DNA of 64,000 nucleotides, from NCBI GenBank assembly GCA_017654935.2, contig CM065706.1, positions 11,021,183 to 11,085,182 of the forward strand. The letters are read 5' to 3'. Source of the stretch: Phymorhynchus buccinoides (lineage: Eukaryota > Mollusca > Gastropoda > Neogastropoda > Raphitomidae). Shown here piece by piece: positions 21,593 through 33,439 of this stretch. A model generated the notes under the pieces. That model was not told the DNA's origin. It made no database searches and saw only the letters and a list, made by a program, of their open reading frames with translations. The translations under genes and the position numbers were made by a program. How positions within the stretch are numbered: the stretch's first letter is position 1; each line of letters begins with the position of its first letter.

Positions 21593-22195
21593 GTCCCTTT
21601 CGTGGTGCTGGGTCACATAGGATGGAAGTTCAGTTTAACGTCGCGTATCGGCTTTCGCCATGTACGACGGGCTGAACAAACCAACCAAGGTATAAACAAA
21701 AATGTATGTTCCTGAATCACTGTCTTAGCCAAAAGGCCGAGAAGCGATCAGAATTAAATGGGTCACATACAAGCGAATGGGTTTTTTGTATAGAACTTGT
21801 GGATTGCAGATCTAATGTGCACAATTCTTTAGAGCTTGTGATGGACATTGTGCATGCTGCTTGACCGTTTTTTTCTAATTTGCTGTCACCTTCATTAAGA
21901 GCATGAGCACATTTTATTGTCAATAACTAAAAAGAAAGAAAAAAACAAGCTTAAATATTTTGACTAGTAAAGAAGAGAATCAAGCGCTTTTTCTGTTTTA
22001 AGGCCAATGTGATCGAGGGTTGAGGGCATTTCAATATTGAGAGCTGTAAAATTAGATGTATCTGTTGACGCTTCTTGCATAATGAAAATCCACTTTGCTC
22101 ATAAACAAGTTAAATTTTCTCTGTAATGAAAATCCACTTTGTTCATAAACAAGTTAAATTTCCTCTGTAATTAAAATCCACTTTGCTCATAAATA

Positions 22196-22508
22196 GGGGG
22201 GGGGGGGGGGGGGGGGGGGGGGGGTCTTTCATAAAAATAGTTCCCCCACCTTCTGGAAGTTCTGTGCTTGTAATTTCCTCTAATATGTCACTCTTTGACT
22301 CTGCCTTTTCCCATTGCTTACTGTCATCTGCTATCTTTCTATCTCACTGGTCCATTCTCCTGCCTTTTTTTCTATGAATTTCTTACAAAGATTTCTTCAG
22401 CCGAAGTCGGACATGCTGGGCCTGACTATTTCTTAGTTAGGCGCATACCGGCAGCATGACGCATCTACGCTCATATGGCAGGAAACTGAGCGATCAAAGA
22501 AGAAGAAA
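22196..22508 (+). mobile_element. SINE-like repeat F2 preceded by a G30 run
   Basis: A poly-G run of about 30 bases (22196-22224) replaces the 'ggggataccggg' head. The rest follows the family to a GAAGAAGAA tail. Upstream, a ~50-bp phrase (taatgaaaatccactttg...) is present three times (22079-22194). Confidence 0.65.
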
Positions 22509-24040
22509 TTTCCTCATGCACCTTACAATTTAGTACAAGGTGGTTTTGTTTTAGATTTTTTACAAGTTAAAGTTGCTTTCCATTTTAATTCATAACCTGT
22601 GACAGGATATTTGTTTGGCATCAGATTTTGTTGTTGAAAATACTGACTCCGGTTTACAGAAAAGTAGCAGTTGCTTTATGTAGGAGGTATTTACTGGATT
22701 TGGGGGCATGGTGTTTGTAAAAAAAAATATTGGAAGAATTTTTAAGCTGTGAAGATTATTTTATTTTATGCTATTTAATTTCTGCATGGGTTTCTTTCTC
22801 GAAGCAATACATTTGTTCAGTGGTTTTTGTTTTGTGTGTGTGTGATTTTTCCAATTTCAGTTATTGATTTGCATTGCATTTTGGTTTGGTTTTGCTTGCT
22901 ACATGCCTTTTGTCAGCATCTTTCACCATTTTTATTTTTGTTCGCTTCTTCTGCTTTCTTTCTTTTTTTTGGGGGGGGGGGAGGGGGGGGGGGTGTAAAG
23001 TTGGTTTGTACAGGTTTCTTGATTATTGTAAATATTTTGTTTTTGGTTACTGTTAGGTTGTTTTGTTGTATGTTTTTGTTGAAAATTTTGTTTTGTTATT
23101 ATGGATAAAGAAAGGATCTGTTTAGGCCGCATGAAATTTGATGATTTACATTTTTTTTTTTTTAAGAAAAGGTCAGGGCTTATTTTACAAAATGGAAAGT
23201 TCGATTCGTTGAAATTGAAAGCCAAGAATATGGGGGGGGGGGGGGGTCTAAACTACCACCTTAGCCATCTTGGTTTGCCTGGTTCAGACAGTTTAGCCGG
23301 TCAGGTAGTAATTCATTGGTTATGTCCCATTAATGCAAAATGCAGGCTCTTAAATGTTTTGAACACGCTAATTAGATTTGGAATGGATGTTTATTTTGTT
23401 TGCAAGGTTTTGTGGGAACAGTGTAATCTTCCGTGTCCATTTGAGATTGAGTTTAAAGAGCATGATTGCCCAATCTGACACATTCCATCGACACGTTTTG
23501 TCGAAAGAAAATGTTCAAGATGAAAAACTAGTCACAATGGTTGAAGGTTTCTTGAATTTACTGAGGCTCACAGAACTGTAGAATTTTGTAGATGTAATGT
23601 AAAAATGATTGCAAGTTTTGGAGAGAAAAAAAAAGTTCCTTTGTTTAATGAATCCCTTGACTGCTATAAACGTATCACATACTGACTTGATCACATGAAG
23701 AGGAATAACCCCAATATTCTGGTTTTTGCTCTTAACAGTCAAGAGTTATACCCCCAGACCATTTTGCCAGACAGGCTCTATCAGTTGTCTTTTTCATGTC
23801 ATGATTTGTACAAAGATTTTTTCTTTTTCTCTGGCAGTCAAGGTTTAAAAATAATAATCTTACGATTTTACAACCCCCGTTGTTTTGTGATTGCTGTCGT
23901 TTCTTCCGTTTTCAAAACCTAATGTTTATTTTACATCATGGTAGTCATATCTACAGGAAAAAAAGAGGCTGTTATGCTGTGTTTTTGGATATATAGATAT
24001 TTCGTCTTGATTTTAACACACTTTGGACTTACATACAGAC
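22509..24040. other. Intergenic, no gene recognised
   Basis: AT-rich with poly-G runs at 22971-22993 and 23232-23246 and a fragment near 23650-23760 (cccttgactgc...) related to the TTAA-type element at 62185-62393. Open frames here are short and unsupported. Confidence 0.45.
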
Positions 24041-24316
24041 ATCAACAAATGTTAAGGACCCCCAGTTCGATACATTAAGGTGTTTTTTTAGCGAGACATT
24101 TTGAAGGGGTGTTTAGTTTTGTGCAGTTTTGCATACACATCAAGTATGATCAACACTTTTTCTTCTATCGAGTTCCCTATCTTGAACCACTGATTAAAAA
24201 CTGGACATTTGGCCTGGGAACGCAGAACCATTGTTTATGAACTATGAAATATGGAATTTTGCCAAATCATTGACTTTTCAAAATAATACATTCAGCATGC
24301 TGTTTATTGGGTGCAT

Positions 24317-24504
24317 CAGACCTTAAACCTCTACTCAATTTGGACCTCTACTACTATTCAAAATTGAAAATAATGCTCTAATTACTCATTTTCAGTTAAC
24401 ATTGTTTGATGGTTTAATGAATAGAACTACACAGTTTGCACCCAAACTACTCATTTCAGCTATCCAGACTACTCTAAAGACTTGTGTAGGGGTAAACAGG
24501 TCTG
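24317..24504. mobile_element. hAT-like MITE D (sister of F)
   Basis: Ends CAGACCTTAAACCTCTACTC and GTAAACAGGTCTG. The interior 'aataatgctctaattactca' is shared with element F at 51072-51286. Flanks GTGCAT and GTTAAG do not match, probably because the copy sits exactly at a tandem-duplication junction. Confidence 0.75.
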
Positions 24505-24635
24505 GTTAAGGACCACCGGTTCGATACGTTCTTTAAAAAATTAAAAAAGATTAGTGATACATTTTGAAGGGGTCTTTAATTTTGTAGGAACGGTAGCAGA
24601 TTTATTTAGGCAAGAGTGAGCACAGATCATGACCA

Positions 24636-24775
24636 GGGCCTGTATTCACGTTGAGATAGCATGAGACTTAGCATGATGCTAACTTAGCTCTTCCAAAAGT
24701 CCTATAGGACATTGGAAGAGCTTCTAAGTTAGCATCATGCTAAGTCTCATGCTATCTCAACGTGAATACAGGCCC
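24636..24775. repeat. 140-bp hairpin (foldback MITE)
   Basis: The first 53 bases (gggcctgtattcacgttgag onward) are perfectly complementary to the last 53 (ending ctcaacgtgaatacaggccc). After a 3-base bulge another ~9 bp pair (ctcttccaa/ttggaagag), around a loop of about 15 bases. Either strand would fold into a long stem. Confidence 0.95.
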
Positions 24776-24845
24776 AGATGTGCAGTTTTGCATGCGCCTG
24801 TACATTTGATTTTTTTGTTTGTTTTCCCCAACTTGAACCAATGTT

Positions 24846-25150
24846 TACTGAGTTCCCCCGTGGGGATACCGGGAGGTCTTTCGTATAAATAGTTCCCCCA
24901 CCTTCTGGAAGTTATGTGCTTGTAACTTCCTCTAATCTGTCACTCTCTTTGACTCTGCCTTTTCCCTTTGCTTACTGTCATCTATCTTTTCTATCTCACC
25001 GGTCCATATTCTCCTGCCTTTTTTCTATAAATTCCTACAAAGATTTCTTCAGCTGAAGTCGGGCCTAACTATTTCTTAGTTAGGCGCATAATGGCAGCAT
25101 GACGCATCTACGCTCATGTGACAGGAAACTGTCTGAGCGAACGAAGTAGT
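24846..25150 (+). mobile_element. SINE-like repeat F2
   Basis: A full-length copy beginning 'gttcccccgtggggatacc' and ending 'gaaactgtctgagcgaacgaag'. It lacks the long GAA tail. Confidence 0.65.
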
Positions 25151-25703
25151 TTACTGAGAAATGGAATATAGAGATTTTGCCAAACTGTAGACTTTTCAAA
25201 ATAATGCATTCACCATTGGGTGAATGGACTCGAAGGAACTCCTCACATTCGCTGCTAACGCATTTATAAGCAAAATGTCAGCGTTGTACACCTGAAAACT
25301 CCATTAGCGAAATGCAACGTTTGTTTCCACAAAACGTTTTCTTTTTTTCTCACTGGTCCTTAATTTTTTTTGACGTCTGTATAATTAATGTAATTGTATG
25401 CGTACAGTATATTTCCTCCAAAATAATTGTATTTTTTTCTTGTGGTTTTGGTTTGTATTTGCGATTGTTGCAATACCTTGCATTATGTCATCGAACGTGG
25501 GTTCTGTTTACAAGCTTTGCAATTATTGCGGAGATGGTTTGTGCAATTTTCTGTTGGCGGAAACGGACGAGTCGTAGAGTAGTAGTAAAGGCTTGCTCAC
25601 ACTATCCAATTTAGTCGAAAGAATCGGATTGTATCACTAACTGAACATTCGAGGGTTAGATGCCAGTAAGGGGTGCCGGCGAGAACGGTCTATCTCAAAA
25701 GGA

Positions 25704-26095
25704 ATATCGTCGGTGAAATTCACAAACCTCGTATCTTAATTTTGGTAGTTTTGAGAAAAATGAAAAGAAGTTTTAAAAATGTAACAATTTATTAACGATG
25801 ACGAATAATTATGTTGTTCAAGACATTGCTAGTTCAGTCCTGAATTTTTTTATTATTATTATTATTTTAAATACTTGAAAAGAACGAAGTTACAAGGTTT
25901 TCGTCCTTAAGTAGATCTGAATTTGGGACTTAAGTTTTTCTTCTATTTACACAACCTCGTTTACCCCAGATAGAAAGTCGTTAGAGATACGAGTTTTTGG
26001 TGGAAGGTGGCGGGGGAAGTTAGAGAGCTGACTGTATTTTAACTCAAACCCCCCAAAAATCGAGATACGAGGTTTGTGAATTTTACAGACGATAT
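25704..26095. mobile_element. CATATCGT-end MITE, complete copy
   Basis: Ends 'atatcgtcggtgaaattcac' and 'gtgaattttacagacgatat', 392 bp. It is unusually flanked by a ~37-bp direct repeat (aaggggtgccggcgagaacg... at 25669-25703 and 26098-26135), much longer than a normal target duplication. Confidence 0.75.
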
Positions 26096-27225
26096 GTAAG
26101 GGGTGCCTGCGAGAACGGTCTTATCTCAAAAGGAATAAAGAACACATATAGACAGTTCTGGCATTCACCCCTCGGACTATGTATTATATTATTCTCAGGT
26201 GAAAACCAGAATGTACTTAGTATTATCAGCCTTTTTTTAAAAATTACATTTGTCACCCAGCACCACGAAGGGGACATTGTCAAAATGACCACTCTGAGAA
26301 AATGGCAACGTTGAAAACTTCAGACCATTCTATTTCTAAAATGATATAAAAACCATTCTTGTATCCTTTTTGTTGTTGTTGCAGAGTTGTGAGCATTTAA
26401 TTAAAGTTGGTTGGGTGACTGTCGGACATTTTGATAAATCAGTCCAAATTTAGCCTATCCTAAGTAAATGTATCAACCTACACCTTTCAAGATTATTTAG
26501 AGATCATATTAAAGATTATCCTTTATGGATATGAAATATAAGATGGTAGAGAGCGGGGAAATACCCACAACTCAAAATTGATTTTTTTTTTTTTAATGAG
26601 ATTTTTTTGACTTTGCAAGCCTGTTGCGAGAAATTAGCCCAGCAACTTAATGTCCCTTTCGTGGTGCTGGGTCACATTTGTGATAGAACTTTGTGGCTTT
26701 TTGTTAAAAAATTACTTCTTTTTTCTTTAATACTTGAAAAGAACGAAGATACGAGGTTTTTGTCCTTAAGTAGATCTGAATTTGGGACTTGCTGAGTTTT
26801 TCTTCAATTTACACAACCTCATTTACCCCCAGATAAAAAGTCGTTAGAGATGCGAGCTTTTGGTGGAATGTGGCGGGGAAAGAGAGCTATGTATCTAACT
26901 CAAAACGCACACAAAAATTGAGTTACGAGGTTTCTGACTTTCACCGACGATATATCACAAGCCTCAAATTTTGTTCTGTGGTTAAAAAAAAGCTGACCAG
27001 ATTGGACAGTGTGACAAGGGTGTTGGCAAATTAGAGGTTCACCATTATTTTATTTTAATGATTTAATCTTCATTTGTGCATGTTTTGTGTCTGTTTCACT
27101 CCCCCCCCTCCTCAACATATGTGATTATGAAGCTAATTGTTATTAACAGAGGGAGGTTACTGTAATGGATGCTTTGAATATCCGGAGGGAGGTTAATGTA
27201 ATGGATGTTTCAATGAGCGACGTAC
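26096..27225. other. Intergenic repeat remnants
   Basis: Holds a partial CATATCGT MITE (26715-26952) and the phrase 'gtccctttcgtggtgctggg' (26650), also at ~21593 and inverted at ~26256. No gene is supported. Confidence 0.5.
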
Positions 27226-27227
27226 TT

Positions 27228-27400
27228 AGCCCCGCCAGGTGGCATAATGCTCGAGTGGGGCAAATCCTCTCCATTTTCTTAGTTGGGGATAAAGAGAACT
27301 AAGAATATAGCGTGATAAGCCCCTAGTGGTTTGACTGCCCCCTGGCGGTCAAATAATTGCCATAAGTCGACCATTGGGAGCAGAGATGCGTATGTATGTA
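27228..27400. mobile_element. MITE family with 'gataagcccctagtg' core
   Basis: Matches 28263-28479 in 'tcctctcca', 'ttagttggggataaagag', 'gcgtgataagcccctagtg' and 'gactgcccyctggcg'. The ends contain complementary ccagggggc-type motifs. Confidence 0.55.
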
Positions 27401-27618
27401 CATAACTTCTTCATTCAGTTTTGTCCATACTAGCTGGTTTAATTCAGTCATTACGTTGCGCGTCATGATACGGTGCGTTTTTAATGTGTGTGTGTGTCAA
27501 CTTATTATTAATGATAATATTAAATAAACATCATCTTTAAATTCTGCAAAAGGTGTGCAGTTTGAACAAGAGAAGTGAATGCCGTTGTGTTACATGATTT
27601 ATATTCACCAAAATGATG

Positions 27619-28133
27619 GTACCGTATTTTTGGGACGACGAGGTGCACTTTATTCTAAGGCGCGCACCCCCCAAATTTTACACAAAGGTTCAGATTTTGT
27701 TATTGTATTTTCTTACTATATTCGTAGTCATATTACATGGGTGCTCCTGGGAAATTTCTAAAATCCTGCAAGGGGGCGGCCCTGGCGGAGTGTAGAAGCA
27801 GCGCACACACATCATGCATGAAAACTACTGTTAAAAAAAAAAAAAAAAAATTCAGCAGAGAAATCCTTCCACCCGGATTTTCAGCTCTCTAGACTAGTAC
27901 AATTCCTTTAAATATAGCAAATACTTATATAGGCCATTTTTATTGTACAAGTGTGTGTGTGTGTAAGAAAATCGTTGCTTCTCAAATTCTCATAATCCGG
28001 CAACGCCGGCTCTAGGCAATTTCAAAATCTCGCAATTCAGGACGTCCTGCAAGGAGCATCCATGATATTATAAGGCGCAGGGGTCTGTTTCTTGGGGGAA
28101 AAAGTATCGCCCTATACTCCGAAAAATACCGTA
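27619..28133. mobile_element. MITE with GTACCGTATTTTT ends, holding a nested MITE
   Basis: The left end GTACCGTATTTTTGGG and right end CCGAAAAATACCGTAC are imperfect inverted repeats. The interior is split by the CATGGGTGCTCC element at 27736-28064. Confidence 0.7.
27736..28064. mobile_element. CATGGGTGCTCC MITE, 6-bp target duplication
   Basis: Ends CATGGGTGCTCCTGGGAAAT and GGAGCATCCATG, flanked by perfect ATATTA on both sides (27730-27735, 28065-28070). A sister at 48211-48497 has perfect GTCTTA flanks. A third, truncated and inverted copy is at about 42045-42282. Confidence 0.9.
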
Positions 28134-28262
28134 CCTGTGGGAGTTTGTACAAGACTGGGTAAGAGGGGGGCAGGGGAAAAAAGGGTGCAGTATAGATGCG
28201 CTAAAACACCCCACCAGAAATTATTGGCGCATAATGGCAGCATGACGCATCTGCGCTCATAA

Positions 28263-28479
28263 TGAGAGACTTAGTGCGATTTTTCTCACACCAGAGGGCA
28301 TGACGCTCGTGGGGCTAATCCTCTCTATATTATTAGTTGGGGATAAAGAAAGAGAGAGAGACAGTGAGTGGTCCTACCATCACTCTCACACTACGCCCAA
28401 GTAAGAAAATCGCGTGATAAGCCCCTAGTGCATTGACTGCCCTCTGGCGTTAAAAATATCGCCATAGGTTGACCATTGA
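28263..28479. mobile_element. 'gataagcccctagtg' MITE inserted in a tail of repeat F2
   Basis: Upstream text 'cagcatgacgcatctgcgct' (to 28262) and downstream 'aggaaactgagcgatcgaag' (from 28482) are contiguous in F2 copies, so this MITE split an F2 tail. Confidence 0.6.
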
Positions 28480-28579
28480 CAGGAAACTGAGCGATCGAAG
28501 ATCTTTGTCAAGGGAGTTAATTTTTTATCATCATGTCCGTCTTTTTTTATGTAAAAAAGTTCATGTATCGGTATGGTAA

Positions 28580-28754
28580 TACAGTGGAACCTCCCTTATA
28601 AGACCTTCAAAAATCATCCAGGTTAGGTCTTAGAATAGAGGGGTCTTATAAGGGAGGTCATTTTAATACTTACAAAGGAGGGCAACGTCTCAGAAAAGTA
28701 GGTCTTATGTGGGAGTCTTATAATGGGAGGTTTTATAAGGGAGGTTCCACTGTA
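28580..28754. mobile_element. pogo-like MITE, unexpanded reference copy
   Basis: Ends TACAGTGGAACCTCCC and GGGAGGTTCCACTGTA, 175 bp, with internal 'gggcaacgtctcagaaaag'. It shows the ancestral form of the satellite-bearing copy at 11273-13748. Confidence 0.9.
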
Positions 28755-30370
28755 CTGAGAAATTAAATAGTTTACAAAGAAAGTTGCTAGGCGAAACCTG
28801 TTCACTAGTAGACCTACTTTGGTTTAAATCCATCCATTCAACATTTTAAAATTTTCTCATTGGGAATATGTCGATATGGCTTGTTCTGTGAATCTGACAT
28901 CGTGTGCCACGCATATCTGTATTGCTAAAAATTTGGGACTTTACTGGTGTTGCACTGCCTCCAGGCATTGCCTCCAGGATCGTTCCCACCATCTTGACAT
29001 CTACTAATGTCCTGTATGTGTCTGTTCCAGACCGGAGGACGTTACACAGATTTTCACGTGTGCAGCATCTGCAAGGTCTAAGGATTCATTGTACCAAGTT
29101 TCATCACGATGGGTTCATTGGTTTAGGCGCTATGTACTGGAACACATTTCAGTCAGATACAAGGTTTTTGAATTTCACCGACGAAATGCAGAGGACAGAA
29201 AGACTCAAACAAAAACTCTTTTTTTTCTCTCGTGTTGTCTTAAAACTGTATTTTCAAACTTTTTTTTTCCCTTTAAAATGAATTGAAGAATAAGTGATAA
29301 CATCATATAATAATTTCAGAAACATTTATTTAACGGACCAAACAATAACGGTTAGTGCTAAGCTTTAAAACAAAAAAATAAAAAATGCCTAGAGAAGACC
29401 ATGTTTGGAGCTCTGCACAATCAAAACGAACAAAACAACGCTAATACTTTAAAATACATAAGTTTTGAACAGAACCAATCACCTCATCACAGCGATAACA
29501 CATGCACTTCATTCTTACATATATATAGCAAGAAAACCCTCAGCAATAATGTCAAATAAACTGCGAAACAAACCATTCACTCGCGCGCAGTGTAAGTCTT
29601 CGTTCTAAGCACTCTCACACACACACACAAAAATTGTCTAAAATTAAAATCACCACACACCCAAGAAACAGCTTTCACCACCTCCCCAAAAGTTTTCGCT
29701 ATTTTTTTAAACACAAATTGCACAGATTTTTCTATCACATTCTTTCATAAAAGAAAACTTTAGACAATTTATTAGACAATCTCTCAAACGAGAGAGAGCC
29801 AAGATCCATTATGTCGTACTTCACATAAGTAATTGTGAATTGTTTCACCACAAAAAGTACTTGTATTTTCTTTCACTTAACCAAATATCCCAAAACATTC
29901 GCTCGATTCGATGAAACTTACCAAACGATCATCTAACCACAAACCCAATATCACGCTTTCCCAATAACACTTGTCAAATTTTCATTTTAACTAAAAACTC
30001 CAAACGAAATGCCAAACAATTTATTCTAACCAAAACCTCATTTTTCGATCAAACATTAAATAAAATAATAAAAATCCCATCAAACAAATTAAATGTACAA
30101 GGAAAATCAAAAAACGACTTTAAATTACGAGATTGATTACAAAAAGAAAAAGAATAAATAAACTTCTCGCCACCCATACATTACACCAAAATCGCAACAA
30201 CAAATAACCTCTCTCTCATCTCACACTCGCAGACAGACAGACACACAAACAGCGAAGCAAAACTGGACTAAACACGTCTCTCTGGCTCCCTCCCTCCTGG
30301 ACAACACACGCAGCACGCAGCTAGGCTGATTTTCTGAAACACACACAAAAACAAAATTTGACAATGGTGA
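28755..30370. other. No gene recognised; possible distal 3' UTR of RPN2
   Basis: 28900-29280 has an open frame but no splice support, and its end (aaggtttttgaatttcaccg) is a MITE terminal fragment. 29300-30370 is A/C-rich on the plus strand and repeat-poor. A minus-strand AATAAA lies at about 29325-29330. If this were the RPN2 polyadenylation site the 3' UTR would exceed 4 kb, which is uncertain. Confidence 0.3.
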
Positions 30371-30372
30371 TT

Positions 30373-30640
30373 ATTACAGTGGAACCTCCCTTATAAGACC
30401 TCCCATTATAAGACTCCCTCCCACATAAGACCTACTTCTCTGAGACGTTGCCCTTCTTTGTTAGTATTAACCCTTTCACCGCCAGCCATATTTCAGCCAA
30501 AACATTTCCATTAAATGTACCTGGGTAGAGAACAAAATCCATCTGCAGTATTGGGGATTCTTCTGTGACAAATAAAATAAGGTCTATCCTTACATCCCAA
30601 AACTAAGACAATAGGGTCTTTGGATAAAATGTGACAATGG
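30373..30640. mobile_element. Half pogo-like MITE joined to a truncated TTAA-type MITE
   Basis: TACAGTGGAACCTCCC... runs to 'gttagtatt'. At the TTAA that follows, a CCCTTTCACCGCCA element begins (~30477). Its right end and the rest of the outer MITE are missing. Confidence 0.65.
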
Positions 30641-30702
30641 TGATGATTATCATACACAAACAAAGAGAATTGAACAAGGCATTTCTATTTATTGCATTGT
30701 AA

Positions 30703-31190
30703 TACCGTACTTTTAGGATCATTAGGCGCTGCTGTGTATAAGGCGAATAGGGCAATTTTCAAGAAAAATCTTTAAAAAAAATGAAAGAAAAGGGCGCCCT
30801 CGTTTATAAGGCACCTCGCAAAAGAAAGTCAAACTTTGAAGCCAGTATGCGTCCAGTAAACGCTTACCGACCGCCATTACTGCTGTCATAAACGAGAGTT
30901 GGCTCCCTTCCAAATAATCAAACTTCTGTTTGTGCTGCTTCCTGTTGATGTGTTTGGACAGTTCTTCGCGAAAACAGGTAGAATTTATGGCATTTTATGC
31001 TCTACAACGATGCTTTTTACATGCAATGAAGGGTTATGGCATCTGTTGGACGGTATCTCGGATGATAATGGGGATTTTGAAGCATTTTAACGCGAGTATC
31101 CGTTGTATCGACGACTCGTTACCACTTTCAATGTTGTGACTCACAGTAGACTGTACTGAGCACGGCAATCGTTGCCTCTCTTCTCACGAA
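30703..31190 (+). mobile_element. TACCGTA-end element, copy of the palindrome arm
   Basis: Matches 9599-10075 over about 480 bp (gcgctgctgtgtataaggcg, ctgctgtcataaacgagagt, tctgttggacggtatctcgg). The right end is lost where the repeat array of 31190-33270 begins. Confidence 0.8.
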
Positions 31191-33270
31191 CTCACATAGC
31201 ATGCATCCTGTGGGTGGCGCTGCGCTCGAGGTGACACGCTCTACGTGGGAGCATCCCAAACTTCACAGACTATTATGTACAAAACATACACACCACAAAA
31301 ACAAAAAACAAATACAGTTCTGACTTCCGTCGAGCTGCTGGCTTGAACTTAAAAGCTAATATTGACCAGTGTGCGTCAGTGCGCGACATGTCCACACGCA
31401 GACAAGTGCTGAAGCGTGAACAATGACAGAGCGGCACTGCCGAGTTGATGTGCGACATCATGGAAGGACGTGAGGTCACTGAACAGACGCACCGTCCATG
31501 GAAGTGTCACTAGCCCTCTCTGTCTCTCAGTAATCAATGCTACAATTAAATAATAAAAAGATTCAAATATTATAACCAACACAATAATTTAAAGCCCATT
31601 CCACTATTCGGTAGGAGTAGGCTATGCTGTGCTGGTGGAATGGATGACACAAACTCACATAGCGTGCATCCTGTGGGTGGCGCTGCGCTCGAGGCGACGC
31701 GCTCTCCACGTGGGAGCATCCCAAACTTCACAGACTATTATACAAAATAATAATATAAAAATAAGCGCGAATTCGCAATAGTTTGTGGCACGCAGTCTAT
31801 TTTTCACTCCAATCATGACAGCTTTTCAATAATTTTAATCTGTAAACCAGAATGTTATCTCTGCAGATAACTTTTTATATCTTTTGGAAAACATTTAAAA
31901 CTATGTACTACTTATACTCATCGAAAGAAGCATGCATACTCGTCGTGTCAGTGTCTGTATTACGTATGTTTATTATTTTGTATTTAAATACACATTTTAA
32001 AGAGCGGCCCAGTGTAGCATCGATTTGAAGTGCGATATTTTGTCAATATGTGCGACAATTATGGACACGACAAAGTGAGTTACAGGTTTGTGGCTTGAGC
32101 CACAAACAAAAAATCCAACAAACAAACACAGCTCTCACTTCTGTCAAGCTGCTGGTTTGAATGAACTTAACCCTTTCGCCGCCAGCCATTTTTCAGCCAA
32201 AAAATGTCATTAAACTTAACTGGGTAGAGAAAACATCTGCAATATTGGGAATTCCTCTGTGACATGCATAGCATTAGGCCTGTCCTTACCTCACAAAGTT
32301 AAGAAAATAGGGTCTTCGGATAACAGGTCCTGATTTGATGCCTTTTAGTGACATGGGTGTTAAACCATTGTGGTGCTAAAATGCGACATTGGCGGTGAAA
32401 GGGTTAAAGCTAATATTGACCAGTGTGCGGCAGTGCGCGACATGTCCACACACAGACAAGTGCTGAAGCGTGAACAATGCCAGAGCGGCACTGCCAGGTT
32501 GATCTGCGACATCATGGAAGGACGTGTGGTCACTGAACAGACGCACCGTCCATGGAAGTGTCACTATCCCTCTCTGTCTGGGTAATCAATAACAATTAAA
32601 TAGAAAGATGATCAGTTTTATCCCCCAAAAAAGCAAATACAGCTCCAAATTCTGTCGAGCTGCTGGCTTGAACTTTAAGCTAATATTGACCAGTGTGCGT
32701 CAGTGCGCGACATGTCCACACACAGACAAGTGCTGAAACATGAACAATGACAGAGCGGCACTGCCGAGTTGATGTGTCACCACTCTCTCTCTCAGCAATC
32801 AATGGTACAATTAAATAATAAAAAGATCCAAATTATAACCAACACAATAGCCCATTCCACTATTCAGTAGGAGTAGGCTGTGTTGTGTAAGTGTTGGTGG
32901 AATGGATGACACAAACTCACATAGCATGCGTACTGTGGATGGAGCTGCGCTCGAGGCGACGCTCTACGTGGGAGCAACCCGAACTTCACAGACTATAATG
33001 TACGAAATACACACACACACACACACAAAAAACCACACCAAACAAACACAAATACAGCTCTGACTTCTGTCGAGCTGCTGGCTTGAACTAAAAGCTAATA
33101 TTGACCAGTGTGCGGCAGTGCGCGACATGTCCACACACAGACAAGTGCTGAAGCGTGAACAATGACAGAGCGGCACTGCCGGGTTGATCTGCGACATCAT
33201 GGAAGGACGTCCATGGAAGTGTCACTATCTCTCTCTGTCTCGGTAATCAATAACAATTAAATAGAAAGAT
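31190..33270. repeat. Compound tandem array with SINE-tail segments
   Basis: Two segments alternate. One is SINE tail ('gctgcgctcgaggcgacg ... gggagcaacccgaacttcac') at 31203-31275, 31683-31742 and 32928-33003. The other is a ~230-bp segment ('gtcgagctgctggcttgaac ... gcgcgacatgtccacac ... gcggcactgccg') at 31327-31560, 32143-32600, 32645-32822 and 33064-33270. The second of the longer units is opened by the TTAA MITE at 32171-32403. Confidence 0.8.
32171..32403. mobile_element. TTAA-flanked (piggyBac-like) MITE
   Basis: CCCTTTCGCCGCCAG ... TGGCGGTGAAAGGG with TTAA on both sides (32167-32170, 32404-32407). The sister repeat unit (gcttgaactttaagctaata, ~32665) shows the empty TTAA-like site. 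Confidence 0.85.
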
Positions 33271-33439
33271 GATCAGTTTTATCGTAAGTTTTATTTTTCT
33301 AACAGAGTTGTTCAATACTGTGGCGTGGTAATCAAAAATGGTCACACACATAATGTTCTCATCCCTAGCTGATGCATTTGTACCATAGTGTTCAAGTGCT
33401 TCGGCTTTTGGGATGATCCCAGGAGACTTTAAGCCAGGG

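Larger units (their letters stand above)
24040..25225. repeat. Imperfect tandem duplication of a ~300-700-bp segment, opened by insertions
   Basis: The phrases 'gttaaggacc...gttcgata', 'acattttgaaggggt', 'gtgcagttttgcat' and 'gacttttcaaaataat' occur in the same order twice (24050-24300 and 24505-25215). The second copy is interrupted by a hairpin element (24636-24775) and by F2 (24846-25150). MITE D lies at the junction. Confidence 0.7.

Noticed and set aside
28904..29281. 125-codon plus-strand frame as a gene
   Set aside because: No splice sites or family similarity; its 3' part is a MITE terminal fragment (aaggtttttgaatttcaccg).
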